From Nectonema munidae (lineage: Eukaryota; Nematomorpha; Nectonematoida; Nectonematidae), in NCBI GenBank assembly GCA_030549495.1, contig JAUIRK010000099.1, forward strand, positions 310,001 through 374,000: 64,000 nucleotides of DNA. The letters run 5' to 3'. The notes beneath the pieces were generated by a model. It did no database searches. It was given only the letters and a program-made list of their open reading frames with translations, and was not told where the DNA came from. Position numbers and translations under genes: made by a program. This document shows, one piece after another, positions 46,650 to 58,143 of the stretch; position 1 is the stretch's first letter; every line of letters starts with the position of its first letter.

Positions 46650-47275
46650 TCTACCAAAAAGTCGAGTCTTTGGGATCCAAAAAATCCTTTAAGTTATCCG
46701 AAGTTCGAGTTAAACGAATGATCAGTATCATATATTTTCTTGAATGAATAGCAGTTCTGTGATACTTCCAGGTACAAATTTAAGGGAGCAAAACCTCAAA
46801 AAAAATTGAATTCATTTTATTTTATAAAAAAATAACGAGAGTATATATACAAAATTACGATAATTTACGTTGAAAAGGGCATAAAATTTTGTGCCTACAC
46901 GCTTAAAGATAATAATAAAATATGGTACAATAATTCAAAGCAAATCATAGGGCTGCAAATATCTCAGAGCTGAAAATGCCTTACAACGAAATGAATGAAA
47001 GCATGTGTAATTCACACTTTTATTGATTTTTCATAAAAACTTTCTATTCAAAGCCTCTGAAATATATTGCAACATGATGAACTGCAATTCACAGATAGCA
47101 TTGAAATTTTTATCCCGAATAATTTAAGTTATAAATTGATATCAGAAAAAGCATGAATTACTTCGATTTAACCGAAAATTCCACCTATCTGATTTTGAGT
47201 TAAACGAAAATTTAGCATGTGTAGATATGACTGAGACAGGTACAGCGACTCGAGTTATCGAGAGCTTACTACTAG
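46650..47275. mobile_element. Possible pogo/Tigger-type non-autonomous element
   Basis: The left part has AAGTTATCCGAAGTTCGAGT and TAAACG. The right part has GAGTTAAACGAAAAT and ends near CGACTCGAGTTATCGAGAGC. These TTATCCGA/TTCGAGTTAA words are typical of pogo-like subterminal sequence. Exact ends and the TA duplication could not be fixed, and no transposase remains. Confidence 0.4.
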
Positions 47276-48944
47276 ATGTTTATCTATAAACTATTATGCT
47301 AGGATAAATTTAAAATGATATCTAAATATAAAAACTTTCATTTTATTAAATTGTCAATTTTTATAAATATTATAATATAGATACATTATAATAAATTTTT
47401 TCCCTAAGAGAAATCCTCTTTTTACGAAATTCGAATAAATTTTGATAAAATTTCAAAAACCAGCCAGATAAATTAGTACTAAGAAAATTTTCCCAAAGTT
47501 ATTAAAAATCAATGACTTTAAAATTTCCTAAATATCTGCCAACGTGAAAAATTATTTTTTTTTTAAGATTTTCTTGACAAAAATATTGCCACCTTTGAAT
47601 ATATACTTCGAAGAATATTTTTTTTATTTTCCCCATCATTTGTTGGAAAAAATATTCTTTTAAAGATTTTCATTTAAATTTGTGCAGGAAAATTAATTTT
47701 TTTAACCTTTTACCTTTCGAAGTTATCATTTCTCGACTTAATAAAAAGAATCAAGTTTTTTATGTTGACTTTTTCACGAAAATGATTTCTGTTAAGGTAC
47801 CAAATTTTAAAACTTTAACACAAAATTTGAGTTTCAGAAGAATTTTTTGAAACTGGATTTCCAATTTTTCAAAAATAATAAGTCCACTTTTCCGTATAAA
47901 GCCATTACCAAATTTATGTAAAAATGAGTTTTGAACAATTTTTAATACACTTTCAAAAGAATTTTCCTTTTCAAACGATGCCTATCGTTAAGACAGTTTA
48001 CTTCATTGATGTATAAAATGTTTTTAGAATACAAAAATAATTATTCTGTAAAATTTAGTTAATATCTGTTGCGGGTATTATTAAAAAACCTTACAATTAA
48101 AAATGCGAGCTGATCATTATTGCCTAAACTTAATTCAAAGGTTTTCAAATAAATTTTGTTAATCATGTTGTATATGATTGGATACTTTGGTCGACACTTT
48201 AAAATTTCTTCATAAGTGCAGAATCTTTCATTAGGGCGGGAGACACTGTACTATTTTTTGAACAGCTGGTTAAGTTTAACAATTTTTAAGATAAAATACA
48301 AACTTTCTAATAAAGTTTTCTAATTAAAAACATGCTTCATCTTAAATAAAAATGGCTTTCCTAATAGATTTATTGAAAATAATGAAAATTTTAAAATAAA
48401 AACGAAAAATAGTACACTAAATAATTGTGTAAGAGAAAACAAAAAATAAAAATTGAAGAGTTTTCAGAACTACGAAGACTTTTACAGAGTTCTTATTTGA
48501 CTAAACACAATTCATCCTGATAAATAAAAATCTGAAAAAAAATTAAAGCGATTCATGAAATTGATGAAAAAATTAATCATAAGTTCCATACCTAAATACT
48601 TTTTAACTTTCTACATTCATCGATTTCTTGTTACTTGCAATATTAAAAACTTTTATTATCTTACCGGAATAAACGAATACAGGAATATTGAATTAGAAAA
48701 AAATTTAAAAAGTGAAATCAGATAATTTTCTATATTTCTTATCATTTTTCACAAAATTTTGAATACACTGAAATAAGAAAGAGACATTATATAAAACTGT
48801 TTTTAGATAAAATACTTTCAGAATAATTATTGATCATTAATTTTGTTAAAAGTTAAGTAACGTAACAAATACCAATATGGTAAAAAAGTTGTTTCAAGAG
48901 TTGATTTTGAAATTACTTGAGCTTGATTTATTATAAAATCTTAA
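47276..48944. other. No gene seen
   Basis: Uniform AT-rich sequence with many short A/T runs. No repeat partner in the window and no coding signature. Confidence 0.5.
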
Positions 48945-49776
48945 AAAATATTTAATATGAACTTATAATAAAGAATTAAGGAAAAAAGTTAAATTTCTTA
49001 CAGATAAAGCAGAGATCAGCCTTGAAAAAAGTTTACAGAAAAGCAAAGATTGACCTTCAAAAAAAGTTGAATGAACTTATGAAAAAAAATAAATAAAAAA
49101 TTTAAGTTCCTTACACAGAAAGCAAAAGTCAATCTTAAAATTTTTTTAACGTAATTATAGGGAAATATAAGCAAAAAGTAAAGTTTGTTACAGAGAGAGC
49201 AAAGATCAACCTTTAAAAATTGAACTTATAAAAAGAATTAAAGAAAAAATTTTAATTTCTTACAGATAAAGCAAAGATCCGCCTGAAAAAGTTTAATATA
49301 ATAGGGGATGATAAAAAAGTTTACAGAAAATTAAAGATTGACCTTCAAAAAAATTGAATGAACTTATGAAAAAAAATAAGTAAAAAATTTAAGTTCCTTA
49401 CACAGAAGGCAAATGTCAACCTTAAAAAATAAATTAAGTAAAAATATTAATCTTACAGAAAAAGCAAAGATCAGCCTTGAAAAAAGTTTAATATAATAGG
49501 GGATGAACTTATAAAAAAGTTTACAGAAAAGCAAACATTGACCTTCCAAAAAAGTTGAATGAACTTATGAAAATAAATAAATAAAAAATTTAAGTTCCTA
49601 AAGCAAAAGTCAGCCTTAAAAAATTTTTAACGTAATTATAAGGAAATATAAGTAAAAAGTAAATTTTGTTACAGAGAGAGCAAAGATCAACCTTTAAAAA
49701 TGTTTAATATGAACTTATAAAAAAGAATTAAAGAAAAATTTTAATTTCTTACAGATAAAGCAAAGATCCGCCTTAA
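48945..49776 (+). repeat. Higher-order tandem repeat, left part
   Basis: Units of about 60-80 bp ending in TTACAG or TTACAC and starting AGAxAAGCAAAGATC(A/C)-CCTT. Four distinguishable unit types alternate: A (GATAAAGCAAAGATCxGCCTT), B (AAAGCAAAGATTGACCTTC), C (AAAGCAAAAGTCAACCTTAA) and D (GAGAGCAAAGATCAACC). The order A-B-C-D recurs as a higher-order unit of about 260-300 bp, with one shortened cycle near 49400-49450. The array is split at a TTAA by the piggyBac element and continues at 52477. Confidence 0.88.
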
Positions 49777-50493
49777 CCCTTTAAGGGCGATAGGACATAT
49801 ATGTCCCAAATTTTTGTTTCAAAAATAATGTCATACAAACCAAATTATAAACTAGGTTTTTCAGTTTGTTCTATTCATAACGATGTTTTAAACATTTAAT
49901 TATTGTGTATTATTTAAAAAGCATAAGTTTTATATATTAAAACCTTAATCAAAACTTCGATTTTTATTGGTTAATCTTTGTTAACCGAAAAAAAGTTCAA
50001 AAACAATTTTTTTTTGTAAAACTGTTTGTAATATGTGTTACGAACAAACCTTCACAAGAGTAATTCAGTTCATGAAGAAAAAAAAAATGAGATGTTATCT
50101 TGCAAATTCATTTCAAATATTGTGGGACATATATGTCCCTATCGGACTAAAAGGTTTTTTTCACAAAACATAAAGTTTCTCGTTCTCTTAACGTTTTTAT
50201 TTGAAAAAGAGAACTTATTAATAATATAAGACGTATACATATATATTTTTAAATGGCATTTATATGTAAGCATTACTTTTCGCATGCGCATGTAATAGTG
50301 TTTATGTCACACCAATTGTTATATATATTATGCAACATATTAACGAGCAAACTTACACTTAAATGATTGATCTCCTTTCATATAACATATATCGACTCAT
50401 TATTTGTCTTTCTATTTCCGTTTTTCATCTGAAATTCACTTTATATTGTACAAGTGATTTGTCTCATTTATTGTTTTGTTCAATCTCGCTATT

Positions 50494-52002
50494 ATGCCTC
50501 GTGTTAGAAACTTTATTGCTAAAGAAGACTATATTGAAGAATGCTTGATGCCTGATACAAGTGAAACCGAGAGTTACGACGAAAATGATCTTCATTTAGA
50601 TTATGAAGACCAAGAGTTCATCGAAAATGATCTGGAGAATGGGATAGAAGAAATTCAAATAGTTGATGCTCAGGCAAATGTTTTTGTACCTGTAGTTTCA
50701 CCCTTGAAACTAAAAGTTCCTTTTTCATCTTTTATTTTTGATTGGCAAAAAGACATCGACGTGCCCATGTATCCTTTTGCTTTTAAAGAATGGGGTAAGA
50801 TTAATTTACCTAGTTTAAATTGGGAGGAGAACTTTCCGAATCCTTTTCAAGTTTTTTGCGAAGTCAGTAATTTTGGTTCTTTGATTGAATATATGAAAAA
50901 TCAATCTGAAATATACATGCAGCAAAAAGGGATAGTTGGATGCATTGAAAAAGAAGAAATAGTTTGCATGATAGGTATTCATATTTGCATGGGATACCAT
51001 AAGCTACCGAAAATTAAAGACTACTGGTCAACAACGGAGACCTTAAGGGTGCCATTTATTGCAAACTCCATGCCCCGTGATAGATTCATTTTTTTAAGAT
51101 CAATTTTACATTTTAACGATAACTCTAAATGTTTATCTAGAGATAGCTCTGACTATGATCCATCTTTCAAAGTAGCACCTTTGTTTCTTCACTTTAATAA
51201 CGCTTTTTCCTCAGCTATGAGTCCAACTAAGCAACAATCTATAGATGAACACATGATAAAGTTCAAAGGACACAATTATTTAAAGCAATACATAAAGAAC
51301 AAGCCTGTAAAATGGGGTTTCAAACTATGGGCAAGATGTGATAGCAAAACTGGATATTTGTTTCAATCTTATTTATACACTGGCAAAAATAAAGAAAATG
51401 ATTCCAGTTTTTTAGGTGAACAAGTAGTTCAAACTCTTACGAAAAGCTTAATTGGCAGTAGTGTTGAAATATATATGGACAACTTCTTTTCATCTCCTGC
51501 ACTGTTCTATCACTTGAAAAAAAATAAAATATATTCATGTGGAACAGCTAGAAGAAACAGAAAGCACATGCCCCAAACTTTCATTTCAGATAAAGATCTG
51601 AAAAGAGGAGAATCTGACTTTTTTGTTAGTAATGGTATCGGTGTAGTGAAATGGAAAGACAACAACTCAGTATTCATGTTATCGAATTTTATCGACCCAA
51701 AAGCAAGTAAATTCGTTGAGAGAAAAAAGAAAGGATGCAAAAACAAAGAAATGATCAAGTGCCCACTGATAGTTTCCGAATATAATAAATATATGGGCGG
51801 CGTAGACATAATGGGTCAAAGAATTTCATATTATTCTTTAGATAGAAAGTCAAGGCACAAATACTATTTGAGAATTTTTTTTGAATTGATTGAAATCGCT
51901 CTTAATAACTCTTATATCATATATAAAAAAAGTTCACTGAGTCTAGAGGAGCTAACTCGAAAACCATTCTATCCAGTTTCGAATTCAGAGATGAAGTTGT
52001 GA
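50494..52002 (+). CDS. piggyBac transposase, catalytic part
   Basis: A DDD/E transposase acting by TTAA-specific cut and paste. I start at the ATG at 50494 (MPRVRNFIAKEDYIEECLMP). The 502-residue frame has an acidic N-terminal region (residues 20-65) and the DDE_Tnp_1_7 domain. Candidate catalytic aspartates are D251 (QQSIDEHMIKFKG), D329 (VEIYMDNFFSSPALF) and D438 (YNKYMGGVDIMGQ). The 78-residue gap between the first two equals that in the Trichoplusia ni enzyme, as I recall it. The frame stops at 52002. The expected Cys-rich C-terminal finger is encoded in a different frame just downstream, so a frameshift between about 51960 and 52000 has cut it off. Confidence 0.93.
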   Translation: MPRVRNFIAKEDYIEECLMPDTSETESYDENDLHLDYEDQEFIENDLENGIEEIQIVDAQANVFVPVVSPLKLKVPFSSFIFDWQKDIDVPMYPFAFKEWGKINLPSLNWEENFPNPFQVFCEVSNFGSLIEYMKNQSEIYMQQKGIVGCIEKEEIVCMIGIHICMGYHKLPKIKDYWSTTETLRVPFIANSMPRDRFIFLRSILHFNDNSKCLSRDSSDYDPSFKVAPLFLHFNNAFSSAMSPTKQQSIDEHMIKFKGHNYLKQYIKNKPVKWGFKLWARCDSKTGYLFQSYLYTGKNKENDSSFLGEQVVQTLTKSLIGSSVEIYMDNFFSSPALFYHLKKNKIYSCGTARRNRKHMPQTFISDKDLKRGESDFFVSNGIGVVKWKDNNSVFMLSNFIDPKASKFVERKKKGCKNKEMIKCPLIVSEYNKYMGGVDIMGQRISYYSLDRKSRHKYYLRIFFELIEIALNNSYIIYKKSSLSLEELTRKPFYPVSNSEMKL

Positions 52003-52253
52003 AATCCATGGTCACAAACTTTAGTTGCAGAAAAAGAAGCTGCACAGAACAGTCTATTTCGAAAAAAACTGAATTGGTAACGACTAAACAAGCTGAACAT
52101 CTTATAGAAACAAGTTCTAGAAGAGGTCGCTGTAAAGAATGCAGTAAAAGAAAAAAAGACAATAGAACATTCAACAAGTGTTCAAGTTGTGGAATTTTTT
52201 TGTGCAATACCAGAACAAGAAATTGTTTCAAAGTTTATCATCAGAAAGAATAA
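51981..52253 (+). pseudogene. piggyBac C-terminal Cys-rich finger, out of frame
   Basis: Encodes EFRDEVVKSMVTNFSCRKRS and, further on, GRCKECSKRKKDNRTFNKC, then CGIFLCNTRTRNCFKVYHQ. The Cys/His pattern (CxxC, CxxC, C...H) is the RING/PHD-like domain that follows the catalytic domain in piggyBac transposases and binds subterminal DNA. It overlaps the end of the main frame and lacks its own ATG at a sensible place. Confidence 0.85.
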
Positions 52254-52476
52254 AATAAAAGATTTTTGAAAAATTGATACTTTTTTAATAAATGTTGTTT
52301 TTCAATTATTTTTTGTTTAGGGCCGACAGGGACATATATGTCCCATGCGTTTTCTCTATGAAAAAACTTTTTTTTTAATTTTCTTTTTTGAAATTTGAAG
52401 ACCCTGATATGAGGTAATTGAGGACAAATAGATTTTTATTCGTATTTAATCAAAAAAAAAGTCAGGCCTCTAAGGG

Positions 52477-52940
52477 TTAAAAAAGTTTAATATAATAGGG
52501 GATGATAAAAAAGTTTACAGAAAATTAAAGATTGACCTTCAAAAAAATTGAATGAACTTATGAAAAAAAATAAGTAAAAAATTTAAGTTCCTGACACAGA
52601 AAGCAAAGGTCAACCTTAAAAATTTTTAACGTAATTATAGGAAAAATCAGTAAAAAGTAAATTTGTTACAGCGAGAGCAAAGATCAACCTTAAAAATATT
52701 TAATATGAACTTATAATAAAGAATTAAGGAAACAAGTTAAATTTCTTACAGATAAAGCAAAGATCCGCCTTGAAAAAGTTAAATATAATAGAGGATGAAC
52801 TTATAAAATAAATTAAGTAAAAATATTAAGGCCAACCTTCAAAAAAAATATTATAAGCGAAGAACTTATAAAAACAATTATAAATAAGTTAAGTTTCTTA
52901 CAGAAAAAACAAAGTTCAAACTATAAAAAAAATTTGAAAT
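52477..52940 (+). repeat. Higher-order tandem repeat, right part
   Basis: The A-B-C-D unit order continues after the piggyBac: the rest of an A unit, then B (52510), C (52598), D (52672), A (52750). More degenerate units fade out by about 52940. Confidence 0.85.
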
Positions 52941-53181
52941 AGAAAACAAGAAAGAAAATGGTTGTAATTATATTTTAGAAGGAGAAAATAAAAGAATTCG
53001 CCATTTTTAAAAATCCAAAAAATGGCCGTCGAATTTGCAGCTTATTTTACCCTTGTTGTTTGTTGTTGTTTTTATTTGACACAGCTTGTAAAATGCAAGG
53101 ATTTCGAAAGCTGGCATGAGGCTTTTTACAAATTTAAGATGATTAATCACAGTTTTTGTGAATTTGTTTTTTTAGCATTGG

Positions 53182-53251
53182 GAGCCTTGGGGATCGAACC
53201 CCTGACCTTCAACTGTTAAGCTGAGAGGTACACCCTAACAACCATGAGGCT
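53182..53251 (-). tRNA. tRNA-like sequence (tRNA pseudogene or SINE head)
   Basis: The minus strand begins GAGCCTC and ends AGGCTC, which pair as an acceptor stem. GGTTGTTAGGGTG resembles a D arm (box A). TCAGC/GTTGA can pair around a six-base loop TTAACA, one base short of normal. GGGGTTCGATCCCC resembles a T arm (box B) with a short loop. The abnormal anticodon and T loops argue against a working tRNA. If read as a tRNA, the anticodon would be near TAA (Leu). Confidence 0.4.
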
Positions 53252-53689
53252 CTATTTTACCCTTAAAATGGTTCCCAAAAATTTCGGAAAAGTTTGAGAA
53301 GCTATCATACAAATTCTAGGGAACAGATTTAATTGTAACTTTGAATATATATATTGTATATTATATTTAGTTTATATGCAAAATTTAAATTAAATTGTCA
53401 AATTATTTACAAAGTTATTTAACTTTATATTTGAAGCTATTTTTGCAGCTTATTTTACATAGACCGATTAAAGTCTCCTAAAATGAAAGTCTCCTAAAAA
53501 AATAATTTGTGTCTATTTGTCTTTATGTAATATAAAAATAATAGTTTGATTAATGCAGATATTCTGGAAATAGAACTGAATTCAACTAAGAATTTTTGTT
53601 TAATGAACACACAATCATTATTACCCGACATTATACTTGCACTGTAAGAAATCAAATTACGTCGTTTGTAATTTTGATTGCATCACTAA

Positions 53690-53770
53690 TTTTAGCTCAG
53701 TTGGTTTCAACTGGAGCCCGTGATGCCCTAGTCCCCTAGGCGATCGTGAAGCAGTTCAATTTTTCAAAAG
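53690..53770 (+). repeat. tRNA-like (box A) SINE fragment
   Basis: TTTAGCTCAGTTGGTTTCAA matches a tRNA D-arm/box A. The following GATGCCCTAGTCCCCTAGGC and GAAGCAGTTCAA give a weak box-B-like end. No cloverleaf forms. It differs from the main SINE family of the window. Confidence 0.35.
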
Positions 53771-55349
53771 TTGAAATTGTCAGATCATAATCAGAGCAAA
53801 ATTGAAAGGTTACCTTTTCAGAAAAAGGAAAATATTCGGCCATTTATTTAATTTTGGGGCACTTTTATCCAAATTGATTAACAGAGTTTTTAAGCTGATA
53901 AAAAAGGTAGTTATTTTATTTAACCCCCTTTTCTTATATTTCAAAGCATATTTTAGGATTTTAAAGCAAATCTATTTTTGTGTACATTTTGGGGATTTGT
54001 TTTATAAAACAAGTATAATAAAAACTCAGTTTAAAGACAAGAAGATTACAAAAAAATAAAATAAATGCTTTTAATTTTTATTTTTATGTATTAATATATG
54101 TTTTTATGTATAATATTTTCAGAAAAAATATCAAACAATACTTGTTCACTCACCACTTTTAAGTCTCCATAGACTTAAAATGATTGTTGTCTAGATTTAC
54201 TGAATCATATAAACACTATAATTTTGAAGCACTAATTACATTTGAATCAAATACTAACGCCCAAAAGCTTTAATCTACTTTTTAAAGAGGAAATTAAAAG
54301 TTATTTAAAGTATTATTAGGATCCCTGTTAGTCATTAAAGCCTTAAACTAATTTTTCATTCGCTTTTTATTTTTTTTGTTTCTTAAATATAGTTGAAAAA
54401 AATATTTCTTTAATATAGCAGGCTTGATGTAAAATGTCAAGCAATTTCAAACAAGAAATGAAAACCCATAAAAACTACATTGTAATAAATTAAATTTTTT
54501 CTTCAAAAATCAAATAACCAATTTTTAAGGTGTCAACAACAATGTAAGCTATATTAAACGAAAAGTTAATTTATAAACTTTTTGTTAATTTAAGTTTATC
54601 TTAATGGAAAGTCTTTGCGATATCAAATTATTATGTTTTGGCAAAGTTTTCACTAAGAAAAAAGACAAATTAAAAGAACGAAAATTAAAAAAAAAAATCT
54701 TCAATTTTCCCCTTATTAATTAAAATTTCAAATACAAACAAACCTGTTTATTTTAGTTTTTAATTTGAATAATCGTTGAATAAAGTAAAAATTATGAAAG
54801 CAAGTTTTTACTTCATAAAGCCCGACAAACCACGTATGTTTATTAAAAAAATATCCAAAAATTATAATAATTTCACTGAAATTTGTAAATATTAAAAATT
54901 CCAATCCTGTTTTGACATTTTAGTTATTAAACCTCGGATTATGGGCAAATTGTATAACAAACTTACTGAAAAATTATAATTTATCTCAATTAAAAAAGCA
55001 GGAATATTAAAAACAATGAAGCTTAGCAATAAAAGAAATGGCATACCATAAGATTAAAAACTTCACTTAGAAAAATTTTCCTTTTATTTAATTCGAAGAC
55101 ATACTTTTTAGGTGAAAACATACTTTTGGTTAACAATAAAATCAATAGAGAAATTTCCAAAAGCAATATATACTCAACTTTCTCTTTTAATTGAGGACAG
55201 TTATATCAACTTATTTTTCATGCTAGTAAATATGTCAGTTTAGTCACAATGCTCAATATGGGTTAAGGAATTAAAATGTAATCAAAACTCTTGTTGATAT
55301 TATATAATTTTTAAATGCTAAACACTAGACAAATTGTTATGGTAAGAGT
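53771..55349. other. No gene seen
   Basis: Strongly AT-rich. The frame 53802-54059 is hydrophobic and low-complexity. No repeats shared with the rest of the window were noticed before 55350. Confidence 0.45.
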
Positions 55350-56005
55350 ATTATTTATGATTTTTATTGCATATTGCGCAAATTGTTCAAAAATCACTAT
55401 TTCAACGTTCTTTCTCGTCAATTGTTTCTATTCTAGACGTGATCTCAATAGCTCTAGAAGTTTTAAAGCTGTAGTTAAATCTATCTTATTTTGTTAATTG
55501 TATTTTATATATATTAATAGAACAATTATATTGTTAGATATTTACTTACATATTTATCTCTTATATTATATTCTCAAATCTTTTTTCATTTTCATTTAGA
55601 TATAGATATTTTTTTCCTTTTTTATATTATAATTTTATAGTCATGAAAACTTTCTTTATCTGTTAGACCCCACTTTATGGATTCTTATTTTTAAATTTCT
55701 TATCTGAACAAAACTAGATGTGAATAGCAAACTTTATATATATGAAGAGAATACAATTAGAGTTCTTTTCTCTAAAATTCAGAGAGAATTGAATGCTAAG
55801 ATTTTTTTCAAAAAGTATTAATTTTGCCCTTCATATTAATTAACAAATTTAAAAATTTCTATTAGGTAAACTATTTTTATTTTGTCATTTTTAATCTATT
55901 GCCCGTTCAATTCTCTTAAAAAAAATTTTAAAATTTGTTTTATTTGTAAGTAAATTTATTTATTTAGAAAGAAAGGAAAAAAAGGCAAACAATCATGTAA
56001 GCAAC
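55350..56005. repeat. Dispersed repeat, copy 2
   Basis: Counterpart of 8694-9405, same orientation, with several small deletions. The end points agree (both stop after a CATGTAAGCAA-type word), so they mark one element end. Confidence 0.7.
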
Positions 56006-56038
56006 TAACTAAAGATTCGTTATTGTCACTCGTTCATA

Positions 56039-56460
56039 TCAGGGCCTGCGCACTCTATTTATTTTGTGGACTTGAGCCCCCCCCCCCCCCCCCGCCCCAT
56101 TTTTCACCTGAGCCCCATCAACCCCTCACCCCATCAACCCCTCACCCCCACTCAATTTTCTAAGCCTCTCGACTCAATTTTTCAAGCTTAAATAAGTTTT
56201 AAATGAATTATATCTGATAAAGTGCGCTTGTGAAGAAGTCTTTTCTTTGTACATTGGTAGTTTCAATAAATATATTATAAAATTGTCTAGAATATTTTTT
56301 GAGTATCAAGCTGCTCTAACAATAGGAATCAGTACTGCATCCTGTGAGAGAAGTTTTTCGACCCTTAAAAGAGTTTTTGAGTTTTTAAACTATTTCAACG
56401 AAAAGTCAAGAAGGCTGAATGTTTGACATGTAAATTGCTTTATTACTCTAAAAATGATAT
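56039..56460 (+). mobile_element. hAT fragment with C-terminal transposase remnant
   Basis: Starts near CAGGGCCTGCGCACT, then has a C homopolymer (about 19) and CCCCATCAACCCCTCA repeats. 56300-56440 encodes AALTIGISTASCERSFSTLK followed by RV, the hAT dimerisation motif. Most of the transposase is missing. Confidence 0.55.
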
Positions 56461-56525
56461 ATTGTTAATAAAATGATTTTCTTCTTTCAATTTTGTTTTA
56501 TAATAGTTAATTATACTCTTCAACA

Positions 56526-58140
56526 GTGTGCGAAGTAGGAAATTTTTATTGGGGGGGGGGGGGGGGGGGGGGGGAGGGGGATATCTCAAAAAATTATTGT
56601 TAAACAAATTCTTAAATAAAAGGCAAACAATATAAGGGCTCTCATGTTATTCTATTATGTAAACTTGTTAAAATTACTTATCTTAGCCGCGAAATAAATA
56701 CAAAAAAAGAGATATTTATTTTATTGAAAAAAGTGTATGTTTAGAAGACAAAGTAGACACATTTTCCGAAAGGCGATCTTGACTGATGGCAGATCGATGA
56801 TTTTTGTTGAGCCAGGTTTGAACATACTTGCCGAATTCCACGCGGGAAATTGGTGGTCCGTTTAAATTGATGAAAAGTATAGCTCTACAAGTTTGCACGT
56901 TCATTTGGTTTCGCTCTAGAGTGCAAACGTCGTTCATTGCAGTGAACCCAAGTTCGCACTCAGCTGTAGAAACGGGAAAAGTATTTATTATTTTCAAACA
57001 ATTCATGTACTCGGTTGATTGAACCCCTGATTTGAATTCGCGAAATGCGGAAACGATGTAAAAGACATTCTGCTTGAAATATCGTGCGATGTCCATCTTC
57101 TTGTGTCCATATAACTACAATTTGTCATCAATTTTGAATCGAATCGACTACTCAAATTGTCAATAAGAGCTTGAATTAATTGGCTACGGAAATTAGACTG
57201 GGGAGAACCGGATAATTTAATGCCTTTGAAAGTTCCCTCTTTTTCATACTCCTCCATGTGTTCGAAAAAAGATGGTCCTCCTTTTTCTTTGTATAATTCC
57301 AAAATTTTTCGAAGTCGAAGGATTTCTGCTGAAATTGATATAAGATTAGCTGTTTGTTTTTGCATCTTAAAAAAGAAATGAACGTAAAAACATATGGATA
57401 CATAATACAAAAAATAATAAATATCTAGAGACTAACATTTAAACTTAATGCTTTCAGTTCATATAAACAGTCTTTGATAGTACACATTTGTTCAATAACT
57501 TCTAATCGCTCCATAATATTAGACATTTTCTTCAAATTTGCATCCGATTTAGAGAATAAAGCATGAATTGCCTGATAGTTGTTCCATAGACTATCAACAG
57601 CTGAAAATGAAAAAAAAACACCATCTCACATCAAAAATCCTACCATCTTTACGAAGTTTTCACTCAAGTCATTTGCAACACTTTCCAACAAACGTTGGTT
57701 TTTTGAGAGCGGGAGAAAGTAGAATAGAGTTTGTCCAAAAAATGGTGAAGTGATTAACTTGAGTGAAACTTTTTTTTGCTTCGTGCATAGTGAGCTCAAG
57801 TCGATGAGCGAGACAATGAAAAGATGGCAATTCAGGAACACCAATGAGATCAGAAAATTTCCTAATGAGGACCAATCATCACTGATGCACCATCAGATCC
57901 AACAGCTAAAAATTTACGTTTGACAACTTCGATGACAAGCGCAGGCACAAATGACTCAAAAAGGGTCTGGGAAATTAATTCAGCTCTCCCATCATTTAAC
58001 TTTGACATTTTCCAAAATAAATTCTGAAGGAAATTAAAACAGACAAATTGCTTACAGTGGTTGACTCATCCACCATAATTGAAAAGTGCAAACATTCAGA
58101 TTGCACTGATGAAAGGTTTTTTAAGTTTTTTGAAAACTAT
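56526..58140 (-). mobile_element. KIAA1586-like hAT transposon relic
   Basis: On the minus strand, from 58130: LHFSIMVDESTT (first catalytic Asp), KLNDGRAELISQTLFESFVP, KRKFLAVGSDGASVMIG, then KFSDLIGVPELPSFHCLAHR (second catalytic region). Next 57850-57560: SENFVKMVGFLM and VDSLWNNYQAIHALFS. 57410-57100: LELYKEKGGPSFFEHMEEYE. 57096-56716: YMNCLKIINTFPVSTAECEL then TLERNQMNVQTCRAILFINL and VEFGKYVQTWLNKNHRS. The C-terminus is the KIAA1586-like dimerisation domain. The N-terminal BED/zinc region is missing and several frameshifts occur. A possible left terminus (CAGTGTGCGAAGTAGG) followed by a G homopolymer of over 20 lies at 56526. Confidence 0.82.
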
Positions 58141-58143
58141 CAG

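Larger units (their letters stand above)
49777..52476 (+). mobile_element. piggyBac transposon, 2.7 kb, in a TTAA site
   Basis: TTAA flanks both sides (49773-49776 and 52477-52480). The ends are CCCTTTAAGGGC on the left and CCCTTAGAGGCC read inward on the right. A 16-bp palindrome GGGACATATATGTCCC occurs three times (left 49793-49807 as a 15-base version, inner left 50124-50139, right 52329-52344). The transposase catalytic region is complete, but its C-terminal Cys-rich domain is in another frame. The well-kept ends and long open frame point to a fairly recent arrival. Confidence 0.95.

Noticed and set aside
50363-50548. 61-codon frame overlapping the piggyBac transposase start
   Set aside because: Lies in the transposase 5' region in another frame and looks like chance hydrophobic sequence.
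53802-54059. 85-codon hydrophobic frame
   Set aside because: AT-driven Phe/Lys/Ile composition, no upstream context and no similarity to known proteins that I can see.
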